A stretch of 64,000 bases of DNA from Pseudomonas mendocina (GTDB lineage: Bacteria > Pseudomonadota > Gammaproteobacteria > Pseudomonadales > Pseudomonadaceae), in the NCBI GenBank assembly GCA_037482215.1, contig CP148074.1, positions 1,798,001 to 1,862,000 of the forward strand. The letters run 5' to 3'. Numbering within the stretch: position 1 is the stretch's first letter; each line of letters starts with the position of its first letter. Below, piece after piece: positions 1-9,034 of the stretch. The position numbers were made by a program, and so were the translations under genes. The notes below the pieces were generated by a model. It was not told the DNA's origin, did not search any database, and was given only the letters and a program-made list of their open reading frames with translations.

Positions 1-501
1 ATGGTGCCGCTACGTGGTCAGAACCTGGATCAGGTTTTGCCGATGTTGGATTACTGCCTAGAGAACGGCTTCGAGCTACGGTTTATCGAGCTGATGCGCA
101 TGGGGCATCTGTCCCGTGATTACGAGGGGTTTAAGCGACAGTTCGTTGGCCTTGATGAATTGCTTGCGTTGATCGCTGAGCGTCATCAGTTCGTTCAGGC
201 CAGTGCAGCTGTGGATGCCACGGCCATCCGTTACGAAATCCCGGGGCAGGGTTTTTTTGGTGTAATCGCCAATGAAAGCGTGCCGTTTTGCCGGACCTGT
301 TCGCGCTTGCGTTTATCGTCTACCGGCTGGTTGCACGGCTGTTTGTCGTCCACGCAGCGCCATTACATTGGTGATCTTCTCGATCAGCCACGGCATGTGG
401 CATTGCCTGCGTTGCAACGTTTACTTGTTAAAGCGTTGGCAGATAAGCAGGACATATCCTTTGCCGGTGGTGTCACGGTGATGAAAATCATCGGGGGCTG
501 A
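1..501 (+). CDS. moaA: GTP 3',8-cyclase MoaA, C-terminal part (5' truncated by window)
   Basis: This is the C-terminal ~166 residues of the radical-SAM enzyme that converts GTP to 3',8-cyclo-GTP in molybdenum cofactor synthesis. The second Fe-S cluster region is visible as FCRTCSRLRLS followed by GWLHGCLSS, and RFIELMRMGH matches the family core. The protein ends in the conserved Gly-Gly tail (MKIIGG). The N-terminal CxxxCxxC cluster motif lies outside the window, so the ATG at position 1 is an internal methionine and not the start. The gene converges on the MarR gene with only 5 bases between the two stop codons. Pseudomonads often carry several moaA copies, and which one this is cannot be told here. 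Confidence 0.9.
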   Translation: MVPLRGQNLDQVLPMLDYCLENGFELRFIELMRMGHLSRDYEGFKRQFVGLDELLALIAERHQFVQASAAVDATAIRYEIPGQGFFGVIANESVPFCRTCSRLRLSSTGWLHGCLSSTQRHYIGDLLDQPRHVALPALQRLLVKALADKQDISFAGGVTVMKIIGG

Positions 502-506
502 CAAGG

Positions 507-1007
507 TTAGAGGCGGCTCGGCGGCAGACCGTCAATTAATTTCGCGAGCAATTCACTCAGCTTCATCTGTTCGCTCTCAGTCAGATGCTTGAGGATGCCT
601 TGCTCATTTTCGACATGCAGCTCCATCAATGTGTCGATTAGTTCCAGGCCTTTGGGGGTCAGGGTTACCAAGGTGCCACGGCGATCTTCAGGGTTGCTGC
701 GCCGCTCGACGAAACCAGCCTTTTCCAAGCGATCAATGCGGTTGGTCATACCGCCGGATGAAATCATTGCAGCGTCATACAGTGCGGTTGGCGTAAGGGC
801 GTAAGGGGCCCCGTTGCGCCGCAGTGTAGACAGCACATCAAATTCCCCTATCTGCAGGCCGTGTTCGGCATAGAGTGGGTTCAAATGCTTGTGTGTGATC
901 AGTTGGGCTGCTTCTGCTAGCTGTCCAATCAGCTCCATCGGCAGAGTAGGTAGGTTCGGTTTTTCCCGTGACCATTGGTCCATTGCAAACTTTGCGCGAT
1001 TTCTCAT
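507..1007 (-). CDS. MarR-family transcriptional regulator
   Basis: A ~166-residue winged-helix regulator. The MarR core is readable: a dimerisation helix, then IGEFDVLSTLRRNG, then the recognition region SSGGMTNRIDRLEKAGFVERRSNPEDRRGTL cut here into its familiar parts (MTNRIDRLEKAGFV and the wing NPEDRR). I place the start at 1007; the ATG at 983 (MDQWSREKP) is a possible alternative. A longer frame reaching 1088 is rejected because it would overlap the divergent MFS gene and cover the AT-rich promoter region. Divergence from the exporter suggests it represses that exporter and itself. The ligand is unknown. Confidence 0.85.
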   Translation of the reverse strand: MRNRAKFAMDQWSREKPNLPTLPMELIGQLAEAAQLITHKHLNPLYAEHGLQIGEFDVLSTLRRNGAPYALTPTALYDAAMISSGGMTNRIDRLEKAGFVERRSNPEDRRGTLVTLTPKGLELIDTLMELHVENEQGILKHLTESEQMKLSELLAKLIDGLPPSRL

Positions 1008-1042
1008 TTGGTATGTCTTGATGTTAAGATTCTTTGCGTAGA

Positions 1043-1052
1043 GATAATTATC
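1043..1052. promoter_or_regulatory. 10-bp perfect palindrome in MarR/MFS divergent promoter region
   Basis: GATAATTATC is a perfect 10-bp palindrome in the AT-rich ~80-bp gap between the divergent MarR and MFS starts. MarR dimers commonly bind short AT-rich inverted repeats in this position. Operator function is inferred from placement only. Confidence 0.4.
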
Positions 1053-1086
1053 AACAAGTGAGTTAATAAGGTAAAGGGATTTAGCC

Positions 1087-2271
1087 ATGCGTACGCATCA
1101 CGATTTTCACGATCAAACCAAGCCTTTTGCGTTGGTTGTTTTATGCCTGGTGTTACTGGGATTAAACCTGAGGCCGATCTTGGCCAGTGTTGGGCCTTTG
1201 CTGGATGAGATTCAGCACAGCATTGGCATTAGCAGTGGGAATGCTGGACTCCTGACCACATTGCCGGTACTGGCAATGGGGCTTTGCGCTTTGGCTGGCG
1301 GCCTGCTGCAGCGTCTGCTGGGCCAATATGCCGGTGTGTTGCTGGGGATTGTGGTGATCGCAGTCGCTTGCGCAACACGCTGGTTTTGGCATGACACGGG
1401 TGGCTTGATCGTTACGGCTGCGGTTGGTGGCTTCGGTATCGCCGTTGTACAGGCACTTCTGCCTGCCTACGTGAAAACTCAGTTTGCCTCCAGAGCCGGG
1501 CTGGTCATGGGCCTTTACACCACCGGAATCATGGGCGGAGCGGCTGTCGCTGCGGCAAGTGTCTCACCTGTTGCAGCGCATATCGCTTGGCAAGGCTCAT
1601 TAGCAATTTGGGCCATCCCCGCTGTCATTGCCGCAATACTGTGGGTGGTCGCCGGTTCAAACGCATCACGGGCGGGCAAAGGCACTTTGGTGAAGTTGCC
1701 TCTGCGGTTGCCTCGCGCATGGCTGCTGATGATCTTCTTTGGCATCTCGGGTGGGGCTTATGCGCTTGTGCTGGCCTGGCTGCCACCGTTCTACACGCAG
1801 CTCGGCTGGACTTCTACAGAAAGCGGTTTGCTGCTGGGCCTGGTGACGATTGCGGAAGTTGTTGCGGGTCTACTGGTATCGGCTTTTGTCGGCCACTTTC
1901 ATGATCGACGTGTGCTACTGCTGGGGACTTTGGTATTTCAGGCGCTCGGTCTGCTGTGCTTGATATTTGCCCCGAATGAATTGGCCATCGTCGGCGCAGT
2001 GGTACTGGGGCTGGGTATCGGGGCTATCTTCCCGTTATCGCTGATCGTCAGCATGGACCACGCTGAAACGCCTGCCCAGGCTGGTGCGCTGCTGGGGATG
2101 GTGCAGGGCGGGGGATACACGATTGCGAGCACGGTACCGTTCCTTGCCGGACTGATTCGCCAGCACTTCGCTGATTTGACCTTGGCGTGGGGTGTCATGT
2201 TGGGCGGTGTTGTTCTGCTAGCCGTTATTGCCTGCCGCTTCGCACCAGGCCAGAAGCTCCATTTCAATTAA
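1087..2271 (+). CDS. MFS transporter, CynX/NimT (cyanate permease-like) family
   Basis: A 394-residue integral membrane protein with about 12 hydrophobic segments. The N-terminal LGLNLRPILASVGPLLDEI is the hallmark of the CynX/NimT branch of the major facilitator superfamily, which includes E. coli CynX and the 2-nitroimidazole exporter NimT. A purine-rich AAAGGGA about eight bases before the ATG supports the start at 1087. It sits divergent to a MarR regulator, the usual arrangement of a drug-inducible exporter. Substrate cannot be inferred beyond small anions or hydrophobic toxicants. Confidence 0.8.
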   Translation: MRTHHDFHDQTKPFALVVLCLVLLGLNLRPILASVGPLLDEIQHSIGISSGNAGLLTTLPVLAMGLCALAGGLLQRLLGQYAGVLLGIVVIAVACATRWFWHDTGGLIVTAAVGGFGIAVVQALLPAYVKTQFASRAGLVMGLYTTGIMGGAAVAAASVSPVAAHIAWQGSLAIWAIPAVIAAILWVVAGSNASRAGKGTLVKLPLRLPRAWLLMIFFGISGGAYALVLAWLPPFYTQLGWTSTESGLLLGLVTIAEVVAGLLVSAFVGHFHDRRVLLLGTLVFQALGLLCLIFAPNELAIVGAVVLGLGIGAIFPLSLIVSMDHAETPAQAGALLGMVQGGGYTIASTVPFLAGLIRQHFADLTLAWGVMLGGVVLLAVIACRFAPGQKLHFN

Positions 2272-2281
2272 GTGTTTGAGA

Positions 2282-2313
2282 AGCCCGCAATCATTCATCA
2301 GGAGGGGCGGGCT
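2282..2313 (+). terminator. possible weak hairpin after MFS gene
   Basis: AGCCCGC (2282-2288) can pair with GCGGGCT (2307-2313) across an 18-base loop, 10 bases after the MFS stop. There is no T-run, so intrinsic termination is doubtful. Confidence 0.25.
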
Positions 2314-2355
2314 CCTGAGTGTAAAGAAGTACGGTTATTCAGTTTATCAATTGAA

Positions 2356-2370
2356 TGTTATGTTATAACA
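2356..2370. promoter_or_regulatory. Zur box upstream of TonB receptor/CobN-like operon
   Basis: TGTTATGTTATAACA matches the gammaproteobacterial Zur (zinc uptake regulator) palindrome TGTTATAnTATAACA at all positions except one A-to-G change. It lies 38 bases before the receptor ATG, where a bound repressor would block transcription. From memory, the homologous P. aeruginosa cluster PA1922-PA1925 is induced by zinc starvation and Zur-controlled, which agrees with this site. Direct binding is not shown here. Confidence 0.8.
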
Positions 2371-2407
2371 AAATAAGATTCCGTCCTTTTCACAAGGGGA
2401 TGGATCC

Positions 2408-4351
2408 ATGAGTTCAATTTTTTCAAGCGCTCGACTGCCACTGACGGCATGCATCCTGCTGCTTCCAGGCATCAGCGATGCCCGTGTGCTTGATCTTGAG
2501 TCAACGGTGATCACGGCGACGAGCACGGAGCGTACGCTGCAAAATACGCCCGCCAGCGTCACCGTGATCACCCGCGAAGAACTGGCCAGCCGCCCGGTGC
2601 AGGATCTGGTTGATGCACTGCGTGGAACACCGGGTTTGCAATTCTCCGGTATTGGCTTGGGACGTCGCGGCATTAGCGTCCGCGGGATGGATTCCAAACA
2701 CACGCTGTTTCTGGTGAATGGCCAGCGCATCAGTAATTCAGCCAGCGCCATTGCGCATGCGGACTTCGACTTAAGCTGGGTCCCGGTTGAAGCCATTGAG
2801 CGTATCGAAGTGGTCAGGGGGCCAATGTCCTCTCTGTATGGTTCTGAGGCGCTCGGTGGTGTGGTCAACGTCATCACCCGTAAGGCCACCGATGAGTGGA
2901 AGGGCAGCGCGTTGCTTAACGGTGGGGTGGTCGATAACAGCCAAGGGGGCGATACGCACCAGTTGGCGGGTTATCTCGGCGGCCCGCTGATTCCGGGTGT
3001 GTTGGGGCTGTCTTTAAATGGTGAAAGCCGCCGTCGTCAGGAGACTGCCGACCATGGTGATTCTGCACTCTCCGAGCTGGAGGGCCGCTCGGTGGACAGC
3101 GGCTCCGCGACGTTAAGCTGGACCCCTGACGACGCCCAGCGCCTCGACCTGACCATGGGCAGAGGTTTGGAAAAACGTTGGCGTAACACCCGGAGTGCCG
3201 GACGCCAGCCAGTTGAGTATGAAGCTCGCGATCGTATTGAGCGGGAAAACTTCTCATTGGCTCACACGGGGAATTGGTCTTGGGGCAGCAGTTCGTTGCG
3301 CTTTTATCGCAACCGACTTGAGCGTGACAACACCTACACCAAGGGTCAAAAACCGAGCAATCCTTGGCAGCGCATGACCGATGATGTGGCTGACGGCAGC
3401 ATCAGCCTGCCGGTTGGTGACATGCACCTGTTCACCTTCGGCGGCGAGTGGCGCAAGGAGCATCTTGAGGACAACAGCATTGCCGGGGGCGACGCTGAAG
3501 CGATCCACCGGGCTGCATTCTTCCAGGATGAAATCCAATTTAACGAGGATTGGTCGCTGGTGCTGGGTAGCCGCTTCGACCACCACGACAACTATGGCTG
3601 GCAAAAGAGCCCACGGGCTTATCTGGTGCATCAGGTCAACGATGCGTTGACCCTACGCGGTGGCGTCGGCCGCGGCTTTAATGCGCCGACCCTTAAAGAG
3701 CTGTCACCCGGTTATTCCGCCGTGGGCGGTGGCGGTATGTTCACCATCACCGGCAACCCGGATCTGGACCCGGAAATCAACACCACTTACGAATTTGGCG
3801 GCGACTACGCGGGGGATGGTTGGTCGCTGTCGGCGGGGGTGTTCCAGAACAACGTCAAAGGACTGATCCAGACTGTCTGCGTTGAAGCCTGCGGGCAGCG
3901 TGGGCGGGAAATGCGTGAGTATGAAAACGTCGATAAAGCGCGCATCAGGGGGCTGGAACTGGGGGCGGAAATCGACTTGCCAGCCGACCTGCACTGGGGC
4001 GCGAATTACACCTATCTGGATGCCATTGATCGAAGTGCTGACCGCCGCCTGGCCGGGCGTTCCCGGCATTTGGCCAACACCCATGTGAGTTGGAAACCTA
4101 CCGAGCGTTTCACTGCTCAGGTGCGTAACGAATACGTTGGCAGCCAGATTGGTTACAGCTCTAACAAGGAGTACAGCCTGCCAGCCTATAGCTTGTGGCA
4201 CTTAGAGCTGACCCAGCAACTCACCGAAGAGTTGAGCGTACGTGGCGGTGTGCAAAACATCGGAGACGTGCGCCTAGCGGATGAAGACGCGCTGTTTAAC
4301 TACCCGGAGCCGGGGCGCACCTTCCATGTTGGCCTGAGCCTGAGTTTCTAA
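2408..4351 (+). CDS. TonB-dependent outer-membrane receptor (CirA-like) of Zur-box operon
   Basis: A 647-residue outer-membrane gated channel. It has a signal peptide (about residues 1-25), a TonB-box-like segment near residues 30-40 (STVITATSTERT), and a plug domain (VTVITREEL, GISVRGMDSKHTLFLVNGQR, IERIEVVRGPMSSLYGS, ALGGVVNVITRKA). The 22-strand barrel ends in the expected terminal aromatic (GLSLSF). It is the first gene of a four-gene operon with one base between its stop and the CobN-like ATG, and it follows the Zur box. The likely cargo is a zinc chelate or a metallated tetrapyrrole; the sequence does not decide which. Confidence 0.88.
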   Translation: MSSIFSSARLPLTACILLLPGISDARVLDLESTVITATSTERTLQNTPASVTVITREELASRPVQDLVDALRGTPGLQFSGIGLGRRGISVRGMDSKHTLFLVNGQRISNSASAIAHADFDLSWVPVEAIERIEVVRGPMSSLYGSEALGGVVNVITRKATDEWKGSALLNGGVVDNSQGGDTHQLAGYLGGPLIPGVLGLSLNGESRRRQETADHGDSALSELEGRSVDSGSATLSWTPDDAQRLDLTMGRGLEKRWRNTRSAGRQPVEYEARDRIERENFSLAHTGNWSWGSSSLRFYRNRLERDNTYTKGQKPSNPWQRMTDDVADGSISLPVGDMHLFTFGGEWRKEHLEDNSIAGGDAEAIHRAAFFQDEIQFNEDWSLVLGSRFDHHDNYGWQKSPRAYLVHQVNDALTLRGGVGRGFNAPTLKELSPGYSAVGGGGMFTITGNPDLDPEINTTYEFGGDYAGDGWSLSAGVFQNNVKGLIQTVCVEACGQRGREMREYENVDKARIRGLELGAEIDLPADLHWGANYTYLDAIDRSADRRLAGRSRHLANTHVSWKPTERFTAQVRNEYVGSQIGYSSNKEYSLPAYSLWHLELTQQLTEELSVRGGVQNIGDVRLADEDALFNYPEPGRTFHVGLSLSF

Positions 4352-4352
4352 A

Positions 4353-7300
4353 ATGCGAAGACTATTTCTAATCCTGATCTGGCTGTTTACCAGCACTACG
4401 GTGCTGGCTGATACCCAGCCCGATGTGCGTGTTCTGGCGAATGATTTTGTCCTTCCGGGCAAATTACAGCGTCTGCAAAGCTGGGCGAGCGAAGCCGGTA
4501 TGCAACTGGACAGCCGCAACATCAGCCGCGAGCGCGACGCTAAAGCCAACGTGCTGGAAGCAGGCTTACTGATTCTGGACACACCGCGCCCGAATGATCT
4601 GGCGCAAATGCAGGCGTTTCTGGGCGAGCAACTAAAACAGTCGCGTACACCGTGGATTCGCGTAGGCGGTGGCGCACCTGCTTTTGGCAACCTACCGCCA
4701 CCCATGGCCTATGCCATGATCGGTTACTACGGTAATGGTGGTGAGGCAAACCTGCGCCAACTGTTGGCTTATTGGAAAGCCCTGAAGGCAGGCCAAGATG
4801 TGTCCACGATGCCGCCGCCCAAGCCCTTGCCTGCAACCGGTCTGTATCATCCGGACGCCCCGGAGCTGTTCACTGATGTGCAGGCCTATCTGGCCTGGGG
4901 CAGTAAGCGCTGGGCGGAAGACGCTCCACGGGTTGGTTTCGTCATCCATAGTGGTGCAATTGCTGATGCGGAATTGGGCATGTTGGATGCCTTGATCAAA
5001 CTCAGCGAAGCCCACGGACAGGCTCCCGTGCTGTTCTGGTTTGATGCACAAAATCCACAAGGCCTGACCCAGGTCGTCAAACCCGCTCAGGTGCAGGTGT
5101 TGATCAACCTGACCCATATGCAGAATGCGGCCGCGCGGCAGGCTGAGTTTATCGACCAGAATATCCCGGTTTTGCAAACCTTTGGTGAGCGCAGCACAGA
5201 TGTAGAAGGCTGGCGAGCGTCCACCTCGGGTATTGCCATGCATGCTCTGGCTCCGTTGTTAGGTGTGCCGGAGAGCTGGGGCATGAGTGATCCGCTGGTG
5301 ATCAGCGCGGTTGAAAAGGGCGAGCCGGTGCTGATCCCCGAGCAGGCTGTGGCTTTGATGCGCAAGGTCAATCGTCTGGCGCATTTGCAAACCTTGCCTG
5401 CTGCACAGAAACGTTTAGCGCTGATGTTCTGGAATCACCCCGACGGCGAGAAAAATATCTCCGCTTCACACCTCAATGTGCCGCGCAGTTTGGCTGTTCT
5501 GAGTCAGCGTCTGTCTGAGGCTGGTTACAACGTGACTGTGCGCACTGAGGCTCAATTAACAGAAACGGCGCAGCGCCTATTGTCTGGCTATTACCACCCG
5601 GAAACGTTGGATGAGCTGCTCAAGGATGATCTGGCCGTCGGTGTGCCGCTGGACGCCTATCAGCGCTGGTTACTGACGTTGCCAGAGTCCGTGCGCACAG
5701 AGCTGACAGCGCGTTGGGGCGACCCAGCCAAGCATTGGGCTATCCGTATGCTCAATGACAGGCCGCAATTCATCATTCCCCGCGCTAAGTTGGGTACTTT
5801 GACGCTGATGCCGCAGCCACCTCGGGCCGGTCGACCTGGTGAGGCTTATCACGATGGGAAAGTGCCGCCGGATCACATCTACTTAGCAGCTTACCTGTTG
5901 CTGCACGACCTGGCTGACGGGCTGATTCACTTCGGCACCCACGGCACACAGGAGTGGCTGCCGGGCAAGGACCGTGGGTTGTCGGTGAACGATTATGGCT
6001 TTCTCGCTGTGGCTGATTTGCCAGTGTTCTATCCCTATATTCAGGACAACATTGGCGAGGCCATTCAGGCTAAACGCCGAGGCCGTGCTGTCACCATCAG
6101 CCACCAAACACCGCCGTTCGCACCGGCTGGGCTGTATGACGAGCTGCGCGATTTGCACGACCTGATCCATCAATACCAGCAACTGGAAGACGGGGCTGTT
6201 CAACAGCAAACGGCGAGCAAAATTGTTGATGAGGCACAGCAGGCAGGCCTGCTCGAAGACCTGCAACTAGACGCCCAGTCAGCCAAGGCCGACTTCTCTG
6301 ATTTCTTTGCCCGATTGCATGATCACCTGCATGCATTGGCGGCGGACAATCTGCCGCTGGGGCTGCATACCTTTGGTGAGCCTGCGCTGCCTGAGCACCG
6401 GCTCAGCACCGTTTTACAGCAACTGGGGCAGCCTTATTTGAAGGCGGTGTCTGAGTCCAGCGGTAAGGCTTACGAGGCTGAGCCGGTTGCCATGGATTTC
6501 GCCGAGCTGAAAAAGACCGAGGCTTATGGCTTATTGGAACGCTACGTCTCGCAGGCCCATTCGCTGGATGAATTGCCGGGAGCGGACTTGCGTGAACAGC
6601 TGGAAAAGGCCCGTGGCTATGAGCTGAATTTGGCCCGCACAGGCGAGATCGAGGCGCTCCTGGCAGGGCTTGCTGGTGGCTTTGTGGCGCCTGGCCCTGG
6701 TGGCGATCCCGTGCGTAACCCGCAGGTGCCCAGCGGTCGTAATCTCTATGCATTTGAGGCTGACAAGCTACCCACTCGTGCCGCTTACGAGGCGGGTGAG
6801 CAGGCTTTGCAGCAGTTGATCGACAACTACAAGGCCGAGCATGAGGGCCAGGCCCCACGCAAGCTGGCGTTCAGTTTGTGGTCATCGGAAGCCATGCGTC
6901 ACTTAGGCATTCTGGAGAGTCAGGTGCTGCACGCCATGGGCCTGCGTCCCGTGTGGGATGAAGGCGGGCGGGTGCGGGCGCTGGAGATTATTCCCCGTGC
7001 TGAGTTGGGCCGGCCGCGTATTGATGCGGTGATACAAGCCACCAGCGTTTACCGCGATCAGTTTGACGGCTTTATGCGCCTGTTGGCTGAAGCAGTCGAG
7101 CGGTTGGAGCAGCTGGATGAGGCGGATAACTCGATCGCAGCCAACAGCAAAACTGTGCAGGCTCGTTTGCAGGAACAAGGCATGCAGGATGAACAGGCTA
7201 AAGCGTTGGCCAGCGTGCGGATTTTCAGCAACGAGCCCGGCGACTATGGCACCGGTGTGACGGCGCTGACCCTAGATTCAACCCAGTGGGAGGATGAGTC

Positions 7301-8198
7301 GGCTCTGGCTGAGCAGTACCTGTCGCGTCTGGGCAGCGGTTACGGCAGCCGTGGTCTGGTGGCTGAGGCAGCAGGCGCCAAACTGTTTGCAGAGCAGCTC
7401 AAGGGCGTTGAGGCGGCGGTGCTGGCGCGCTCCTCCACGGTGAACGGTTTGCTTTCCACTGATCATCCGTTTGAGTTTTTAGGTGGGCTGTCCCTGGCGA
7501 TCCGTCATCTGGATGGCAGCAGCCCGTCCCTGTATATCGCCGACTTGCGCACCAACACGCCGCGCATGGAGGGCACCGCGCAATTCCTCAGCAGCGAACT
7601 GCGCAGCCGCTACCTCAATCCGCAGTGGATCAGCGCTATGCAGAAGGAAGGCTACGCCGGAACCCTGGAGCTGCTGAACATCGTCAACAACGTTTGGGGC
7701 TGGCAAGCCATGGACCGCAGCATGGTGCGTGCGGATCAGTGGCAAGCGCTGCACCAAACCTACGTGATGGATCAGCGCAACCTTGGCCTCAACGAGTGGT
7801 TCGAGGCGAATAACCCAAGTGCTCAGGCGCAGTTGGTTGAGCGCATGTTGGAGGCCATTCGCAAAGGCTATTGGGATGCCGACGAGCAAACCCGCAAGGA
7901 ACTCACCGAGCGTTGGCAGGCGCTGGAAGACCAGGGGGCGACCGGCGATACCAAACCGGTGACCCGCGAGTTTATTGAGCAATTAGCTGCAGGTTTTGGC
8001 CTGGCAGGTTCCGCCCCGGCAGAGGCGGGTGGTGAAAGCGGCGGTGCGGGTGAAACCGTCAGCGGGCAGGTACTGGAACAGGTCACTCAAGACAGCGCTT
8101 CGCCTACGCCGCAATGGCAGATCTGGCTGGGCTTTGCCTTGTTGCTGCTGTGTTTGCTGTTTGGCGGCTGGCGCCAAATGCGCAATCAGCGGGCCTGA
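4353..8198 (+). CDS. Exported, membrane-anchored CobN-like chelatase subunit
   Basis: A 1,281-residue member of the CobN/magnesium-chelatase H family. The motif HFGTHGTQEWLPGKDRG near residues 525-541 is diagnostic. Cytosolic CobN inserts cobalt during aerobic cobalamin synthesis, but this protein begins with a signal peptide (MRRLFLILIWLFTSTTVLA) and ends with one transmembrane helix (about residues 1,255-1,275) and a short basic tail. Its body is therefore periplasmic. No cobalamin genes or CobS/CobT partners are nearby. The gene set receptor, CobN-like, ExbB-like, DUF2149 matches the Bacteroidetes hmu layout, where HmuS is linked to haem demetallation, and the zinc-starvation cluster PA1922-PA1925. 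A periplasmic metal-removal role is an inference. Confidence 0.85.
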   Translation: MRRLFLILIWLFTSTTVLADTQPDVRVLANDFVLPGKLQRLQSWASEAGMQLDSRNISRERDAKANVLEAGLLILDTPRPNDLAQMQAFLGEQLKQSRTPWIRVGGGAPAFGNLPPPMAYAMIGYYGNGGEANLRQLLAYWKALKAGQDVSTMPPPKPLPATGLYHPDAPELFTDVQAYLAWGSKRWAEDAPRVGFVIHSGAIADAELGMLDALIKLSEAHGQAPVLFWFDAQNPQGLTQVVKPAQVQVLINLTHMQNAAARQAEFIDQNIPVLQTFGERSTDVEGWRASTSGIAMHALAPLLGVPESWGMSDPLVISAVEKGEPVLIPEQAVALMRKVNRLAHLQTLPAAQKRLALMFWNHPDGEKNISASHLNVPRSLAVLSQRLSEAGYNVTVRTEAQLTETAQRLLSGYYHPETLDELLKDDLAVGVPLDAYQRWLLTLPESVRTELTARWGDPAKHWAIRMLNDRPQFIIPRAKLGTLTLMPQPPRAGRPGEAYHDGKVPPDHIYLAAYLLLHDLADGLIHFGTHGTQEWLPGKDRGLSVNDYGFLAVADLPVFYPYIQDNIGEAIQAKRRGRAVTISHQTPPFAPAGLYDELRDLHDLIHQYQQLEDGAVQQQTASKIVDEAQQAGLLEDLQLDAQSAKADFSDFFARLHDHLHALAADNLPLGLHTFGEPALPEHRLSTVLQQLGQPYLKAVSESSGKAYEAEPVAMDFAELKKTEAYGLLERYVSQAHSLDELPGADLREQLEKARGYELNLARTGEIEALLAGLAGGFVAPGPGGDPVRNPQVPSGRNLYAFEADKLPTRAAYEAGEQALQQLIDNYKAEHEGQAPRKLAFSLWSSEAMRHLGILESQVLHAMGLRPVWDEGGRVRALEIIPRAELGRPRIDAVIQATSVYRDQFDGFMRLLAEAVERLEQLDEADNSIAANSKTVQARLQEQGMQDEQAKALASVRIFSNEPGDYGTGVTALTLDSTQWEDESALAEQYLSRLGSGYGSRGLVAEAAGAKLFAEQLKGVEAAVLARSSTVNGLLSTDHPFEFLGGLSLAIRHLDGSSPSLYIADLRTNTPRMEGTAQFLSSELRSRYLNPQWISAMQKEGYAGTLELLNIVNNVWGWQAMDRSMVRADQWQALHQTYVMDQRNLGLNEWFEANNPSAQAQLVERMLEAIRKGYWDADEQTRKELTERWQALEDQGATGDTKPVTREFIEQLAAGFGLAGSAPAEAGGESGGAGETVSGQVLEQVTQDSASPTPQWQIWLGFALLLLCLLFGGWRQMRNQRA

Positions 8199-8218
8199 AA
8201 CCTTAACTAAAGCATTTT

Positions 8219-8238
8219 GGTGGCCGATTGTGGCCACC
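8219..8238 (+). other. Intercistronic hairpin between CobN-like and ExbB-like genes
   Basis: GGTGGCC and GGCCACC form a perfect 7-bp stem with a GATTGT loop in the 57-base gap. Without a T-run it is more likely an mRNA stability or processing element than a terminator. Confidence 0.4.
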
Positions 8239-8255
8239 CTATCTGAGCCGTATTT

Positions 8256-8732
8256 ATGAATACCTTTGAATTTAGTCTGTATGAACTCACCCGCTGGTTT
8301 CTGACCCCAGTGCTGATCCTTATTCTGCTGGCGCTGGCTTATGCATTCGTCGCGTTGGGCAGCTTTGCGGCTGAGGCGTGGCAGCGCCGCAGCGGTCGTT
8401 ATCGTTCAGTACTGGCGCGTTGGAAAACCACGCACGGTGGCAATAGCGATGATCTGGAGTTGCTGATCATGCAGCGCCTGGAGTGGCTACGCGTGGTCTC
8501 ACGCAGCACGCCAATGCTGGGGCTGGTGGCGACCATGATCCCCATGGGTCCGGCTTTGCTGGCGCTGACCCAGAATAATAGTCAGGGCATTGGTGAGAAT
8601 CTGGTGGTGGCATTCTCGGCGGTGATTGTGGCGCTGCTGGCGGCCAGTATCAGCTTCTTTATCCTCACTATTCGCCGCCGTTGGCTGTTGCAGGAGCTAC
8701 GGGCTATTGAGCGTCAGCAGGAGGTTCGCTGA
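8256..8732 (+). CDS. MotA/TolQ/ExbB-family proton channel subunit
   Basis: A 158-residue inner-membrane protein with a TM near residues 12-35 and two further TMs near 85-105 and 113-138. The family region STPMLGLVATMIPMGPALLAL aligns with the ExbB/TolQ segment TxPxLGLxGTVxGM. It is shorter than typical ExbB (~240 residues). It lies third in the Zur-box operon and its stop overlaps the next start (TGATG). It probably forms, with the DUF2149 protein, a dedicated energiser for the receptor or for the exported CobN-like protein. Confidence 0.75.
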   Translation: MNTFEFSLYELTRWFLTPVLILILLALAYAFVALGSFAAEAWQRRSGRYRSVLARWKTTHGGNSDDLELLIMQRLEWLRVVSRSTPMLGLVATMIPMGPALLALTQNNSQGIGENLVVAFSAVIVALLAASISFFILTIRRRWLLQELRAIERQQEVR

Positions 8733-9034
8733 TGCGTTTTCTGGATGAAGATGAAGATGACCCGATGCTGTCTGTGGTCAACCTGATCGACGTGTTTTTG
8801 GTGCTGATCGGCATCCTGCTGATCGTCATCGTGCAGAGCCCGCTGAATCCGTTCAACCAGAGCAAAGTGGTGGTGATCGAGAACCCCGGCGAGGCGGATA
8901 TGCGTGTGCTTATCAAGGATGGTGAGGAGCTGACTGAATATCAGGCCAATGGTGAGATTGGCGAAGGGCAGGGCAGTAAGGCCGGTATCACCTACCGCCT
9001 CAACGACGGCCGGATGATTTACGTGCCGGAGTGA
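8732..9034 (+). CDS. DUF2149 family protein (ExbD-like small membrane protein)
   Basis: A 100-residue protein. The acidic N-terminus MRFLDEDEDDP, then a single TM starting NLIDVFLVLIGILLI (about residues 16-34), then a ~65-residue periplasmic domain, fit DUF2149. An Asp at the start of the helix (LIDVFLVL) recalls the proton-carrying Asp of ExbD/TolR/MotB. Paired with the ExbB-like gene it gives a plausible minimal ExbB-ExbD-like motor. The stop codon lies in the loop of a strong terminator hairpin. Confidence 0.75.
   Translation: MRFLDEDEDDPMLSVVNLIDVFLVLIGILLIVIVQSPLNPFNQSKVVVIENPGEADMRVLIKDGEELTEYQANGEIGEGQGSKAGITYRLNDGRMIYVPE

Noticed and set aside
4353..8198. Cobalamin-biosynthesis CobN
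   Set aside because: The protein has a signal peptide and C-terminal TM, lies after a Zur box with a TonB receptor, and no cob genes are nearby.
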